A stretch of DNA of 64,000 bases, from contig NZ_CP172558.1 in assembly GCF_046530675.1 (NCBI RefSeq), positions 2,108,001-2,172,000 on the forward strand, given 5' to 3'. Source of the stretch: Chitinibacter sp046530675. Its GTDB lineage: Bacteria > Pseudomonadota > Gammaproteobacteria > Burkholderiales > Chitinibacteraceae. This document shows, piece by piece, positions 52,616 through 62,348 of this stretch. The notes under the pieces were generated by a model. It was not told the origin of the DNA. It did no database searches and saw nothing but the letters and a program-made list of their open reading frames with translations. The position numbers and the translations under genes were made by a program. Every line of letters begins with the position of its first letter. Within the stretch, counting starts at the first letter, position 1.

Positions 52616-54457
52616 ATGCAAAACGAACTGCTTCCCTATTACAACCGCGAGCTGGCCTCTTTGCGCCAGCTCGGTCGCGAGTTTGCCAGCCAGTTTCCCA
52701 AGGTGGCAGGTCGTTTGCTGCTGGAAGAAGGGGTCTCGGAAGATCCGCATGTCGAACGGCTGATCGAGTCGTTTGCATTTCTGACCGCACGTATTCATCA
52801 CAAGCTCGATGATGAATTTCCCGAGATTACCGATGCTTTGCTGGGGGTGCTTTACCCGCATTATTTGCGCCCCATTCCGTCAATGTCGATCGTGCAGTTG
52901 ACGGTCGACCCGCAACAGATGAATCTTTCCGGGAAACTGGAAATCCCGCGGCATACCCAGCTGCTTTCGCGGCGTGTCAACGACATGCCCTGCCGGTTTC
53001 GCACGGCTTATCCGGTCGTTCTATGGCCGATTCAGGTGGTGGATGCGTGTTTTGAGCCCATACACCGTGCGGCCTTCTCGTCACGGGATGAAGATGTGGC
53101 GGGCATCATCAGAATCCGGTTGCAAGCTCATCCGGGTCAATCATTGACTGAAATGGGGATAGACCGCCTGCGGTTTTTTCTGCAAGGCGAACCGCCATTG
53201 ATGCATGCCTTGTACGAATTGCTGTTCAACAACGTGGCCAAAACAACCGTTTATGCCGGGGGGCAGGAAGTTAAATTGGCGAAAGATGCCATCTGCCCGG
53301 TGGGCTTTGACGAAGATGAAGGCTTGCTCGACTACGACAAACGTTCATCCATTGCTTATCGTTTGTTGCAGGAATACTTTGCATTTCCCGACAAATTCAT
53401 GTTTTTTGATGTCACGGGGCTGGATCAGCTGGCGTTGCCAACTGGCTGCCGTGATATGGAAATTGCCATTTACATCAGCGAATTCGAACGCGCCGAGCGG
53501 ATGGCCAAGCTGGCCGATACGATCAATGCCGATACGTTTCGGCTGGGCTGCGCGCCCATCGTCAATTTGTTCCGGCAAAGTGCCGAACCTTTGCAAATTA
53601 CCCATCTGAAAACCGAATATCAGGTCATCCCGGACATTCGCCGTCCCTGGGGGCTTGAGGTGTATTCGGTCAACGCAGTCCGCAAACTGGTGCAGGATGG
53701 CGGACATGCCAATATTGTCGAGTATCAACCGTTTTTTGGCCTGCATCATGCCAACACGGTTGATCCGCAGCAGACCTTCTGGTTGGCGAAGCGGCGGCCG
53801 GGTGCGCGCGCTGACGATCTGGGGTCGGACGTGTTTTTATCACTGGTTGACCTCGATTTCGATCCCAACCTGCCGGCGGATGAAGCTTTAAGTATTGAAA
53901 TCACGTGCACCAACCGCGAGTTGCCCGGATTGCTGCCCTTTGGCGGTGAACAGGGCGATTTTGAAATTGACGGTGGCTCTCCTGTTTCGCGCATTCATTG
54001 CTTGCGCAAGCCAACGCCGACCCAGCGTCCGGCCATGGGTCGGTCCGCGATGTGGCGGCTGATTTCCCATCTGAGTCTGAATCATCTGTCCATCGCGGAT
54101 GGCGAAGGTGAAAGCACGGATGCGTTCCGCGAATTGCTGGGGCTCTACAACTTTGCCAATTCGGCGGCGATGCGCAAACAGATCATGGGGATTGTTCAGG
54201 TCAGCAGCAAACCGACGACGGCCAAATTGATCAGTCGTAACCAGGCTGCATTTATCCGCGGCATTGCAATCGAGCTGGAGCTGGACGAAGAACAGTTTGA
54301 AGGGTCGGGGGTATATCTCTTATCGTCAGTCCTGGAAAGGTTTTTCGGCCTATACGGTTCGATTAACAGTTTTACCCGGCTAACCGTCAAGACGCGTCAG
54401 CGGGATAACCCGCTTCGTGTCTGGCCACCCAGGGCTGGCAAGGCGGTGCTCGGATGA
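52616..54457 (+). CDS. tssF: T6SS baseplate protein TssF
   Basis: 613 residues. Characteristic N-terminus ELLPYYNRELASLRQLGREFASQFPKVAGRLLLEEG-type and DPHVERLIESFAFLTARI, then the long VasF/ImpG body ending VTVKTRQR. With TssG it forms the baseplate wedge. It overlaps tssG by 4 nt. Confidence 0.97.
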   Translation: MQNELLPYYNRELASLRQLGREFASQFPKVAGRLLLEEGVSEDPHVERLIESFAFLTARIHHKLDDEFPEITDALLGVLYPHYLRPIPSMSIVQLTVDPQQMNLSGKLEIPRHTQLLSRRVNDMPCRFRTAYPVVLWPIQVVDACFEPIHRAAFSSRDEDVAGIIRIRLQAHPGQSLTEMGIDRLRFFLQGEPPLMHALYELLFNNVAKTTVYAGGQEVKLAKDAICPVGFDEDEGLLDYDKRSSIAYRLLQEYFAFPDKFMFFDVTGLDQLALPTGCRDMEIAIYISEFERAERMAKLADTINADTFRLGCAPIVNLFRQSAEPLQITHLKTEYQVIPDIRRPWGLEVYSVNAVRKLVQDGGHANIVEYQPFFGLHHANTVDPQQTFWLAKRRPGARADDLGSDVFLSLVDLDFDPNLPADEALSIEITCTNRELPGLLPFGGEQGDFEIDGGSPVSRIHCLRKPTPTQRPAMGRSAMWRLISHLSLNHLSIADGEGESTDAFRELLGLYNFANSAAMRKQIMGIVQVSSKPTTAKLISRNQAAFIRGIAIELELDEEQFEGSGVYLLSSVLERFFGLYGSINSFTRLTVKTRQRDNPLRVWPPRAGKAVLG

Positions 54458-55470
54458 ATTACACCGGCGTGCTTGGTGATCTGTATCTACGCCCTTATGC
54501 CTATGATTTTTTTCAGGCGGTGCGTTTGCTGCGTGCAGCGCAGATTCAGAACGGCGGAGCCAGTAGCGATGATCCGGTGCGCTTTCGCTCGCTGTTGTCG
54601 CTGGAAACGCCTGCCAGCGCGATCTACACCCTAGCCCAGCCCGAGCCTTTCCGTCCGCCGGTGATGACGGTGACCTTTCTCGGTTTGACCGGGCCTTCAG
54701 GCACTTTGCCAACCCGTTACACCGAAATGCTGCTCGAACGTCGATACCATTATCGGGATCAGACTGCGCACAACTTCTTCGACATGTTCAGCCACAGGCT
54801 GACCACGCTGTTTTATCAGGCCTGGCAAAAGCATCATGTTTTTGTCGATTATGAGCGGGGCGGGCGTGACGGATTTCAGCGCTACCTGCTGTCCTTGCTT
54901 GGGCTTGGTACGCCCGGTTTGCAGCAGCGCCTGTCGGCAGATGGTGTTGATGACCAGTTGTTTGCTTTTTATGCGGGTCGTTTTTCTGCCCAGGCAACCA
55001 CGGTGGAAGGTTTGCAGGCGATTTTATCCGACCAGTTTGAAGTTCCGGTGAGTATCGAGCAATTTCGCGGCGCCTGGATGAAGCTGGATGACATTGATTG
55101 CTCCCGGCTCGGAATGGGCAACTGTACCCTGGGCGAGTTTCCCATGCTGGGACGGCAGGTCTGGGATTGCCAGAGCAAATTCCGTATCCGGGTCGGCCCG
55201 CTCAAGCGACGGCGTTTTGATGACTTTCTGCCCACCGGCAAGGCCTATCGCGCGCTGCTGCGCATGGTGAAGTTCTGCGTTGGCTCTGCGCAGGAATTCG
55301 ATGTGCAGCTGGTGCTCGACAAGCGCGAAACGCCGCATTGCCTGCTGGGTGCGCCGGAAAAAAATGGCGCCCGGCTGGGGTGGACGACCTGGCTTGGCCG
55401 ATCGAAAACGGCAATCGACGATGCCAGCGACGTGGTCTTGCCCGAGCATGCCGCGCGGCTTGCTGCGTGA
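54454..55470 (+). CDS. tssG: T6SS baseplate protein TssG
   Basis: 338 residues. Family text: DFFQAVRLLRAAQ, RFRSLLSLETPASAI, VTFLGLTGPSGTLPTRYTEMLLER, FDMFSHRLTTLFYQAW and the C-terminal ETPHCLLG...LGWTTWLG. Wedge partner of TssF. Start overlaps tssF as ATGA. Confidence 0.96.
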   Translation: MNYTGVLGDLYLRPYAYDFFQAVRLLRAAQIQNGGASSDDPVRFRSLLSLETPASAIYTLAQPEPFRPPVMTVTFLGLTGPSGTLPTRYTEMLLERRYHYRDQTAHNFFDMFSHRLTTLFYQAWQKHHVFVDYERGGRDGFQRYLLSLLGLGTPGLQQRLSADGVDDQLFAFYAGRFSAQATTVEGLQAILSDQFEVPVSIEQFRGAWMKLDDIDCSRLGMGNCTLGEFPMLGRQVWDCQSKFRIRVGPLKRRRFDDFLPTGKAYRALLRMVKFCVGSAQEFDVQLVLDKRETPHCLLGAPEKNGARLGWTTWLGRSKTAIDDASDVVLPEHAARLAA

Positions 55471-55491
55471 AAAACAATAAGGAGAAGAACG

Positions 55492-55893
55492 ATGGGATAT
55501 TACCAGTGGTATGCCGCAGATAATGATGACGTTGTGACGGCGGGAGCGGGCGGTGTGGTCTGGGCCGGCGTCATTCAGGAGGATGATGGTTATGGTGGTT
55601 ACAACACGCGCTTTGCAATTGCCGGCAAACTGGGGGAATACCACATCCATTTTGCCGCCGGTGGCACGCGTGTGAAGTGTTTCCGCCACAAGCGGGATGC
55701 AGTCGATGCGCGAGGTACGGATTTGCTCAAATTCATCGACGGCAGGGATGGGCATACACCGTTGACGCTGGCCGATCTGATCGGCGAATGCCGTAATTAT
55801 CCGAATTTCAAAAAATTGTTTGAACACGCCAAATTCGCCATCAAGGATGTCAAGCGCAAGCCCAATGGAGAATTGTCCGGTGACGGGGTGTGA
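55492..55893 (+). CDS. Orphan protein between tssG and clpV
   Basis: 133 residues with AAGGAG 8 nt before the ATG, so translation is well supported. The N-terminal half is Gly/Asp/Tyr rich (YYQWYAADNDDVVTAGAGG, DDGYGGYNTR). The C-terminal half is helical and basic (LIGECRNYPNFKKLFEHAKFAIKDVKRKP). No signal peptide, no transmembrane segment and no recognised domain. It is not one of the 13 core T6SS proteins. Role open: adaptor, effector or regulator. Confidence 0.75.
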   Translation: MGYYQWYAADNDDVVTAGAGGVVWAGVIQEDDGYGGYNTRFAIAGKLGEYHIHFAAGGTRVKCFRHKRDAVDARGTDLLKFIDGRDGHTPLTLADLIGECRNYPNFKKLFEHAKFAIKDVKRKPNGELSGDGV

Positions 55894-55945
55894 GAGCCCC
55901 CTGACCGTCGTGACCGATAACCACTTTTTTAGCCAAGGAAGCTGA

Positions 55946-58591
55946 ATGTCTACCGATTTGAAATCATTGATTGGCAAGTTGGATCCCATCTGTCGTGCAG
56001 CCATGGAGTCGGCCGCAGGTTTGGCCATTTCACGCGGACATTATGAGATTGATGTCGAACATCTGCTGATGAAGGTGCTCGAAGCCGACAATACCGATCT
56101 GCTCAAGATTTTGCGTCATTACGGCATAGACAGCAGCCGTTTCGAGCGTGATCTCAATACTGCGCTCGATGGCTTCAAGAATGGCAATACCCGCAATCCG
56201 GTGCTGGCGGCCAATCTGCCCAAGTTGTTCAAGAAGGCCTGGCTGGTCGCGTCGGTGGATTGCAATGAAACCCGCATCCGCAGCGGTCATCTGCTGGTGG
56301 CGCTGTTGGGCGACGATGATCTGGCGCAACTGCTTCGTCAGTGGTCCAAGGATCTGGCCAATGTGGCAGTGGACGATCTGAAGAAGAATCTTGACGCAAT
56401 CACCGCCGATTCGCGCGAAGCGGCTGCTGCGACCACGCTGGGCAGCGGTCCGGCAGCCAGTGGTACGCCAGTGGCGAACAAAGGCGGCAAGACGCCGGCG
56501 CTCGACCAGTACACGGTCAATCTGACCGAGCGCGCGCGCCAGAAGCAGATCGACCCGGTGCTGGGCCGCGATGCTGAAATCCGCCAGATGGTCGACATCC
56601 TGACGCGTCGTCGTCAGAACAACCCCATCCTTACCGGCGAGGCTGGCGTAGGCAAGACTGCCGTCGTCGAAGGGCTGGCCATCCGCATTGCCGCCGACGA
56701 CGTGCCGCCCGTATTGCAGAATGTCGAGCTGCACATGCTTGATCTGGGTCTCTTGCAGGCCGGCGCCAGTGTGAAGGGCGAATTCGAGAACCGGCTGAAA
56801 TCGGTGATCGAGGAAACCAAGGCCAGCGTCAAACCCATCATCATGTTTATCGACGAAGCGCACACGCTGATCGGCGCTGGTGGACAGGCTGGTCAGAACG
56901 ACGCAGCCAACCTGCTCAAGCCTGCGCTCGCGCGTGGCGAGCTGCGCACGATTGCCGCGACGACTTGGTCCGAATACAAGAAATACTTCGAGAAAGACCC
57001 GGCGCTGACCCGCCGCTTCCAGGTCGTCAAGGTCGACGAGCCGAGCGAGGAGCAGGGCGTCATCATGCTGCGTGGCCTGCTGGAGAAAATGCAGGCGCAC
57101 CACAAGGTTCGCGTGCTCGACGAGGCGCTGGTCGCCGCGGTCAAGCTTTCGCACCGTTACATCACCGGCCGCCAGTTGCCGGACAAGGCGGTTAGCGTGC
57201 TCGATACCGCGTGCGCGCGCATCGCCATCGGCCAGTCGGCGACGCCGGCACAGGTCGAGGACACGCGTCGCCGTATCGACGGCCTCGCGACTGAAATCCG
57301 CGTTCTGAACAAGGAAACCGCCAGCGGTGGCAGCCACGACTCCCGGCTGACCGAGCTGGCAGATCAGCAGCAGCAGGCCGAGGCCGAACTGGCGCAGCTG
57401 GAAGCGCGCTGGGCTGCCGAGCTGGAACTGGTGGGCAAAATCCGCGACGTGCAGGACAGGCTAGAAGCTGACGCCGAGGCGGCTGAACCGGGCAAAGAAC
57501 GTCCCGCGCTGCTGGCCGAGCTGGGCAAACTGAACGATGAGCTGTCCACGCTGCAGGGCAAGGACCCGCTGGTGCAGGTCTGCGTCGATGAAGCAACCGT
57601 CGGCGCAGTGATTTCGGCGTGGACGGGAATCCCGCTGGGCAAAATGGTGCAGGATGAGCTGGCGACCGTGCTCAAGCTTAAGGAAACGCTGGCTGATCGC
57701 GTGATTGGTCAGGATCATGCGCTCGAAGCGATTGCGCAGCGCATCCGCATTTCGCGCGCGGGCCTCGAAGACCCGGGCAAGCCGATCGGTGTGTTCATGC
57801 TGGTCGGAACCAGCGGTGTCGGCAAGACCGAAACCGCGCTGGCGCTGGCTGATATTCTGTACGGCGGCGAGCGCAACCTCATCACCATCAATATGTCTGA
57901 GTTCCAAGAGGCGCATACCGTGTCCAGCCTGAAAGGCTCGCCTCCCGGCTACGTTGGTTACGGGGAGGGGGGTATCCTCACCGAGGCGGTTCGCCGTAAG
58001 CCCTACAGCGTGATACTGCTCGATGAAGTCGAAAAAGCGCATCCGGACGTACTGGAAATGTTCTTCCAGGTTTTCGACAAGGGCATGATGGACGACGCCG
58101 AGGGGCGCGAGATCAACTTCAAGAACACGGTCATCCTGCTGACTTCGAACGCCGGTACCGACATCATCATGGACGCTTGCCGCGATGCTGACACCATGCC
58201 GACGGTCGAATCGCTGCGCGATGCGCTGCGCGACGAGCTGAATCTGGTGTTCAAGCCGGCCTTCCTTGGCCGTATGCAGGTCGTGCCGTTTTATCCGGTC
58301 AAGGACGAAGTCCTCAAGCAGATCGTCCGGCTCAAGCTGGGCAAAATCAAAAAACGTGTCCGTCTCAACCACAATGCCGATTTCAGCTTCAGCGAAGTGT
58401 TGGTCGATGAAATTGCCGCACGTTGTACCGAGGTCGATAGTGGCGCGCGCAATATCGACAATATTATTTCCGGTACCTTGCTGCCCGAAGTGGCTTCCAG
58501 TGTACTGGCAAAAATGGCGATGGGTGAAACCGTGCAGCATATTGCGGTGGGCCTGAACGAGCAGAAGCAGTTTTCGTATCAACTGGCCTGA
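55946..58591 (+). CDS. clpV: T6SS sheath-recycling AAA+ ATPase ClpV (TssH)
   Basis: 881 residues. N-terminal double Clp_N domain (about 10-150), AAA1 with GEAGVGKT and Walker B IIMFIDEAHTLIGAGG, a coiled-coil M-domain (about 420-540), AAA2 with GTSGVGKT and VILLDEVEKAHPDVLE, and a C-terminal ClpB-D2-small domain. The linker near 175 (DQYTVNLTERARQKQIDPVLGRD) is the ClpV hallmark. It disassembles contracted TssBC sheaths. GC rises across this gene. Confidence 0.98.
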   Translation: MSTDLKSLIGKLDPICRAAMESAAGLAISRGHYEIDVEHLLMKVLEADNTDLLKILRHYGIDSSRFERDLNTALDGFKNGNTRNPVLAANLPKLFKKAWLVASVDCNETRIRSGHLLVALLGDDDLAQLLRQWSKDLANVAVDDLKKNLDAITADSREAAAATTLGSGPAASGTPVANKGGKTPALDQYTVNLTERARQKQIDPVLGRDAEIRQMVDILTRRRQNNPILTGEAGVGKTAVVEGLAIRIAADDVPPVLQNVELHMLDLGLLQAGASVKGEFENRLKSVIEETKASVKPIIMFIDEAHTLIGAGGQAGQNDAANLLKPALARGELRTIAATTWSEYKKYFEKDPALTRRFQVVKVDEPSEEQGVIMLRGLLEKMQAHHKVRVLDEALVAAVKLSHRYITGRQLPDKAVSVLDTACARIAIGQSATPAQVEDTRRRIDGLATEIRVLNKETASGGSHDSRLTELADQQQQAEAELAQLEARWAAELELVGKIRDVQDRLEADAEAAEPGKERPALLAELGKLNDELSTLQGKDPLVQVCVDEATVGAVISAWTGIPLGKMVQDELATVLKLKETLADRVIGQDHALEAIAQRIRISRAGLEDPGKPIGVFMLVGTSGVGKTETALALADILYGGERNLITINMSEFQEAHTVSSLKGSPPGYVGYGEGGILTEAVRRKPYSVILLDEVEKAHPDVLEMFFQVFDKGMMDDAEGREINFKNTVILLTSNAGTDIIMDACRDADTMPTVESLRDALRDELNLVFKPAFLGRMQVVPFYPVKDEVLKQIVRLKLGKIKKRVRLNHNADFSFSEVLVDEIAARCTEVDSGARNIDNIISGTLLPEVASSVLAKMAMGETVQHIAVGLNEQKQFSYQLA

Positions 58592-58637
58592 TCTGGCGTG
58601 CCAGCCGCTGTCATGGGTTTGAAGGAGTTGGATTTTG

Positions 58638-60824
58638 GTGATTGACCAGAGCATGCGTTTGCTGGGTTTCGATTCGGCTTTGGGCAGCAATGCGCTGCAA
58701 GTCGAATCGTTTTCCGGTGAAGAGTGTCTATCCGGCCTGTTTCATTTCACCGTGAAGCTGGCTGCGGAAAATGACGAGCTTGATTTTGCCAAATTGCTTG
58801 GCGAACCGGCTTCGCTCAAGATCAAATTACCTGATCAGACCGAACGCATCTGGCACGGCATTGTTGGGCGATTCGCGCAGATCGGGAATGAAGGCAATAA
58901 AAATCAGTATCAGGCCGAGCTGCTGCCCTGGTTCTGGTTGTTGCAACATACTCAGGACAGCCGGATTTTTCAGCAGTTATCGGTGCCTGATATTGTCGAA
59001 AAAGTCTTTAAAGCGCGTGGCTTTCAGGATTTTCGTTTTTCGCTGTCGCAGTCTTATGCGGTGCGCGAGTATTGCGTCCAGTATCGCGAATCGGATTTCG
59101 CCTTTGTTTCCCGCCTGCTCGAAGAAGTCGGCATTTCGTATTACTTCGAGCACAGTCAGGACAAACACACGCTGGTGCTGGTTGACGCCAACTCCGCATT
59201 CAAGCCATGTCCGGTCAAAGATAGCGTGCCGTACCGGCCGGCTGCAGGCACGAATCAGGGCGATGACATTGTGTCCTGGATGCAATCATTGACGGTGATT
59301 CCGGCTAAATTGACGCTCAATGCCTTCAATTTCGAGCAAACCACAAACAGTTTGCTGGCCAGCAGCCCGACCGTGGCGACACAGGCCAAGCAAAGTGCGC
59401 TGGATATCTATGATTATCCGGCGACTCACCTGAATCAGGCCGATGGCGAGGCCGGAGCCAAGCTGCAAATGCAGGTGCTGGAAAGCAATCAACTGCGCAT
59501 TGACGCGGCAGGTGATTGCCGGACGCTGGCTGCGGGTTATTGCTTTTCGCTGACCGATCATTACCGCGCTGAATATAACGCGGACTATCTTATTACCCGG
59601 ATACGCCATCAGGCGGTGAATAATCTGCCCTGGCAAGACGCCAGCGGCCATTACGACAATGCTTTCGTTTGTCAGCCCAAATCGCTCACGGTCAGGCCGG
59701 AGCGGGTGACCGCTGTGCCCCGCATCCACGGGGTGCAAAGCGCCATGGTTGTCGGTCCGCAGGGGGAAGAAATTTATACCGACAAGTATGGCCGGGTAAA
59801 ACTGCAAATGCTCTGGGATCGCAATTCGACCAAAGATGATAAAAGCTCATGCTGGGTCAGGGTATCTCATGGCTGGGCAGGTCTGAATTGGGGTTCCATG
59901 CATATACCCCGGGTTGGTCAGGAGGTATTGATTGAGTTTATCGACGGCAATCCGGATCAGCCCATCATCACCGGCCGGGTGTACAACGCCCAGAAAATGC
60001 CACCTTATGATTTGCCGGCCAATAAAACCCAGAGCGGCATCAAAACACGCAGTACGCCCAATGGCACGGCTGAAAACTTCAATGAATTGCGTTTTGAAGA
60101 CAAAAAAGGCGAGGAAGACGTTTATTTTCAGGCAGAAAAAGATTTTCACCGGATGGTCAAAAACGACGACGATCTGAAAGTTGGCCACGATCAGACCATA
60201 GAAATCAAGAATCAGCGCAGCCAGACTATCAAGGAAGGCAATGATTCGTTACTGATCGAGAAGGGCAATCTCAGCACTGAAATCAAGGAAGGCGACAGCA
60301 CTTATACCGTCACCAAAGGCAAGCACAGTGTGGTGGTCGAAAGCGATGCGCTGTTGCAACTGAAAAGCGGCAACCGTACCGTGCAGATCGATCAGGGCAA
60401 CGATCAGCATCTGGTCAAAACCGGCAATCGTTCGGTCGAAGTTTCGCTGGGAAATGATGAATTGCTGATCAAGGCCGGTAATCAGGTGACCAAAATCAAT
60501 GCCGGCAAGTCCGAAATGGAAGCGATGCAATCGATTGAGCTCAAAGTGGGTAGCAACAGCATCAAGATTGATACCAGCGGGATCACGATCAAAGGCATGG
60601 CGGTTCATGTCGAGGGAACGAGCAGTGCAGATGTCAAGGCACCGAGCGTTTCGATTAAAGGGCAGGCGAGCGCCTCATTGGCCTGCGATGGAGATACTTC
60701 GATCTCCGGATTGAATGTGGCTGTTCAGGGCGATATTGCTGCGACGGTCAAAGGCAATGCGACTGCCGAGCTCTCGGCAAGCGGCCAGACCGCCGTGAAA
60801 GGCGCGATTGTGATGATAAATTAA
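58638..60824 (+). CDS. vgrG: T6SS spike protein VgrG
   Basis: About 728 residues from GTG 58638 (AGGAG 10 nt upstream; TTG 58635 with 7-nt spacing and ATG 58653 are alternatives). Gp27-like domain about 10-360, gp5 OB-fold (MVVGPQGEEIYTDKYGRVKLQ, SCWVRVSHGWAGLNWGSMHIPRVGQEVLIEF), then a DUF2345/beta-prism region of short repeats (GNxxxxI/V, about 520-640). It ends there, with no extra enzymatic domain. Trimeric tip of the T6SS. The PAAR gene is 70 bp downstream. Confidence 0.97.
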   Translation: MIDQSMRLLGFDSALGSNALQVESFSGEECLSGLFHFTVKLAAENDELDFAKLLGEPASLKIKLPDQTERIWHGIVGRFAQIGNEGNKNQYQAELLPWFWLLQHTQDSRIFQQLSVPDIVEKVFKARGFQDFRFSLSQSYAVREYCVQYRESDFAFVSRLLEEVGISYYFEHSQDKHTLVLVDANSAFKPCPVKDSVPYRPAAGTNQGDDIVSWMQSLTVIPAKLTLNAFNFEQTTNSLLASSPTVATQAKQSALDIYDYPATHLNQADGEAGAKLQMQVLESNQLRIDAAGDCRTLAAGYCFSLTDHYRAEYNADYLITRIRHQAVNNLPWQDASGHYDNAFVCQPKSLTVRPERVTAVPRIHGVQSAMVVGPQGEEIYTDKYGRVKLQMLWDRNSTKDDKSSCWVRVSHGWAGLNWGSMHIPRVGQEVLIEFIDGNPDQPIITGRVYNAQKMPPYDLPANKTQSGIKTRSTPNGTAENFNELRFEDKKGEEDVYFQAEKDFHRMVKNDDDLKVGHDQTIEIKNQRSQTIKEGNDSLLIEKGNLSTEIKEGDSTYTVTKGKHSVVVESDALLQLKSGNRTVQIDQGNDQHLVKTGNRSVEVSLGNDELLIKAGNQVTKINAGKSEMEAMQSIELKVGSNSIKIDTSGITIKGMAVHVEGTSSADVKAPSVSIKGQASASLACDGDTSISGLNVAVQGDIAATVKGNATAELSASGQTAVKGAIVMIN

Positions 60825-60897
60825 GCGTTTTAATACGATAGGACGCCTATCGTGCCAGAGAAATTGAATCGATTGCTGCTGAAATAGGAACTTCGTG

Positions 60898-61197
60898 ATG
60901 TCATTAGCTGCCCGTTTAACCGATATGCACACCTGCCCGATGCAAACCCCCGGAGTTCCGCCCATCCCTCATGTCGGCGGGCCGGTTGTTGGACCGGGAG
61001 TACCGACCGTGTTGATCGGCGGTTTACCCGCTGCGGTTGTCGGCGATAGCTGTGTCTGTGTTGGACCACCGGATTCGATTGTGAAAGGCAGCGCCACGGT
61101 TTTGATCGGAGGGAAACCCGCAGCCCGGATGGGCGACACCACCGCACACGGCGGCTCGATTGTTCTGGGGTGCCCGACTGTGATGATCGGTGGTTAA
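60898..61197 (+). CDS. PAAR-domain spike-tip protein
   Basis: 99 residues, a complete stand-alone PAAR domain: repeated Pro-Val-Gly-Pro and LIGG(L/K)PAA(V/R)xGD motifs with His and Cys zinc ligands (DMHTCPM, AHGGSI, GCPTVMIGG). It sharpens the VgrG tip. No fused toxin domain, so any effector must bind non-covalently or be encoded elsewhere. Confidence 0.95.
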   Translation: MSLAARLTDMHTCPMQTPGVPPIPHVGGPVVGPGVPTVLIGGLPAAVVGDSCVCVGPPDSIVKGSATVLIGGKPAARMGDTTAHGGSIVLGCPTVMIGG

Positions 61198-61259
61198 TTG
61201 CCAGCGATAAACCGACAAGAACATTGCCGTTTCTGTCTTGATGAATTTAGCCAAAATGA

Positions 61260-62348
61260 ATGAGTGCCATGTCAATACTTGATTTAACCAGCCTTCTTGC
61301 CCCTATCAGCCCGGACTCTCCGAGTGGGCAGGATGTTTCATTTGAACCAGTTATTGATGAAATCAAGGAAGCCCGGCGCGCCGATGCAGATTATCTGTCG
61401 CAGGGCGACTGGAAAACGGAAGTGAAGTCCGCCGATTGGCCAGCTGCAAAGCGTCTGGCAATTGAAGTGCTCAGCAGCCGGAGCAAGGATTTGCAGGTTG
61501 CGGTGTGGCTGGTTGAAGCCTTGAGCAATCAGCATGGTTTTGCGGGGGCCGCAGAAGGTTTTGCTCTGCTCGATGGCTTGCTGCAACAATTCTGGCCAAG
61601 TCTGCACCCTGAGCTTGATGGCGACGATGCCGAACTGCGGATTGGCCGTCTGGTCTGGCTGGAAAACAATTTGCCGCTGACGCTGCGCCAGATACCGGTG
61701 ACCGGACCCTATGGTGAAAGCAAGGGTTTCGGCTGGGTTCGCTGGCAGGAGTCGCGTGACGTCGATAATCTGGCCCGACAAAACGAAGACGCCTTCAAAC
61801 AGGCACTCAAGGAAGGAAAGATCAATTCCGAAATCTGGGTGTCTGCGGTCAACCAGACGCCAGCGGCGTTTTACCAGTCATTGGCAACGGATAGTCAGGC
61901 GGCGCTGGAAGCTTGCAAGCAACTGGCCAAAACGGTGGACGAGAAATTTGGCTACGATGCGCCCAGCTTGGCTCAGACGATTGAAACCCTGAGCAATGTT
62001 GTGAAAGTGGTGATCAAACTTGCAGGTGAAAAAGGTGTGATGAGTTCACCTGAGGGTGAACCCGCTGTCGTAGAGTCATCCGTCACGGATGGAGAGCTGG
62101 CTCCGGCTGTCGTGCAGCAAGCCAACGTCAGAGCAGGGCCGCCCACAACGCGCGAAGAGGCACTGCGGCGCCTGAACGAAATCGCCGAATTTTATCGCAC
62201 GACCGAGCCGCATAGCCCGGTTTCCTATCTGGTCGACAAGGCCGTGCGCTGGGGCAATATGCGCCTGGATGAATGGATTCGCGAGGTGGTCAGGGACGAC
62301 TCCACCCGCCGTAATCTGAAAGATATGCTCGGGTATAGCGAGGAATAA
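61260..62348 (+). CDS. tssA: T6SS TssA
   Basis: 362 residues (an ATG 9 nt in is an alternative). N-terminal ImpA_N domain: LLAPISPDSPSGQDVSFEPVIDEIKEARR and WPSLHPELDGDDAELRIGRLVWLE. The middle is helical, and the C-terminal domain (about 290-362) has TTREEALRRLNEIAEFYRTTEPHSPVSYLVDKAVRWGNM, as in TssA caps. It guides tube-sheath polymerisation. Overlaps tssJ by 1 nt. Confidence 0.95.
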   Translation: MSAMSILDLTSLLAPISPDSPSGQDVSFEPVIDEIKEARRADADYLSQGDWKTEVKSADWPAAKRLAIEVLSSRSKDLQVAVWLVEALSNQHGFAGAAEGFALLDGLLQQFWPSLHPELDGDDAELRIGRLVWLENNLPLTLRQIPVTGPYGESKGFGWVRWQESRDVDNLARQNEDAFKQALKEGKINSEIWVSAVNQTPAAFYQSLATDSQAALEACKQLAKTVDEKFGYDAPSLAQTIETLSNVVKVVIKLAGEKGVMSSPEGEPAVVESSVTDGELAPAVVQQANVRAGPPTTREEALRRLNEIAEFYRTTEPHSPVSYLVDKAVRWGNMRLDEWIREVVRDDSTRRNLKDMLGYSEE

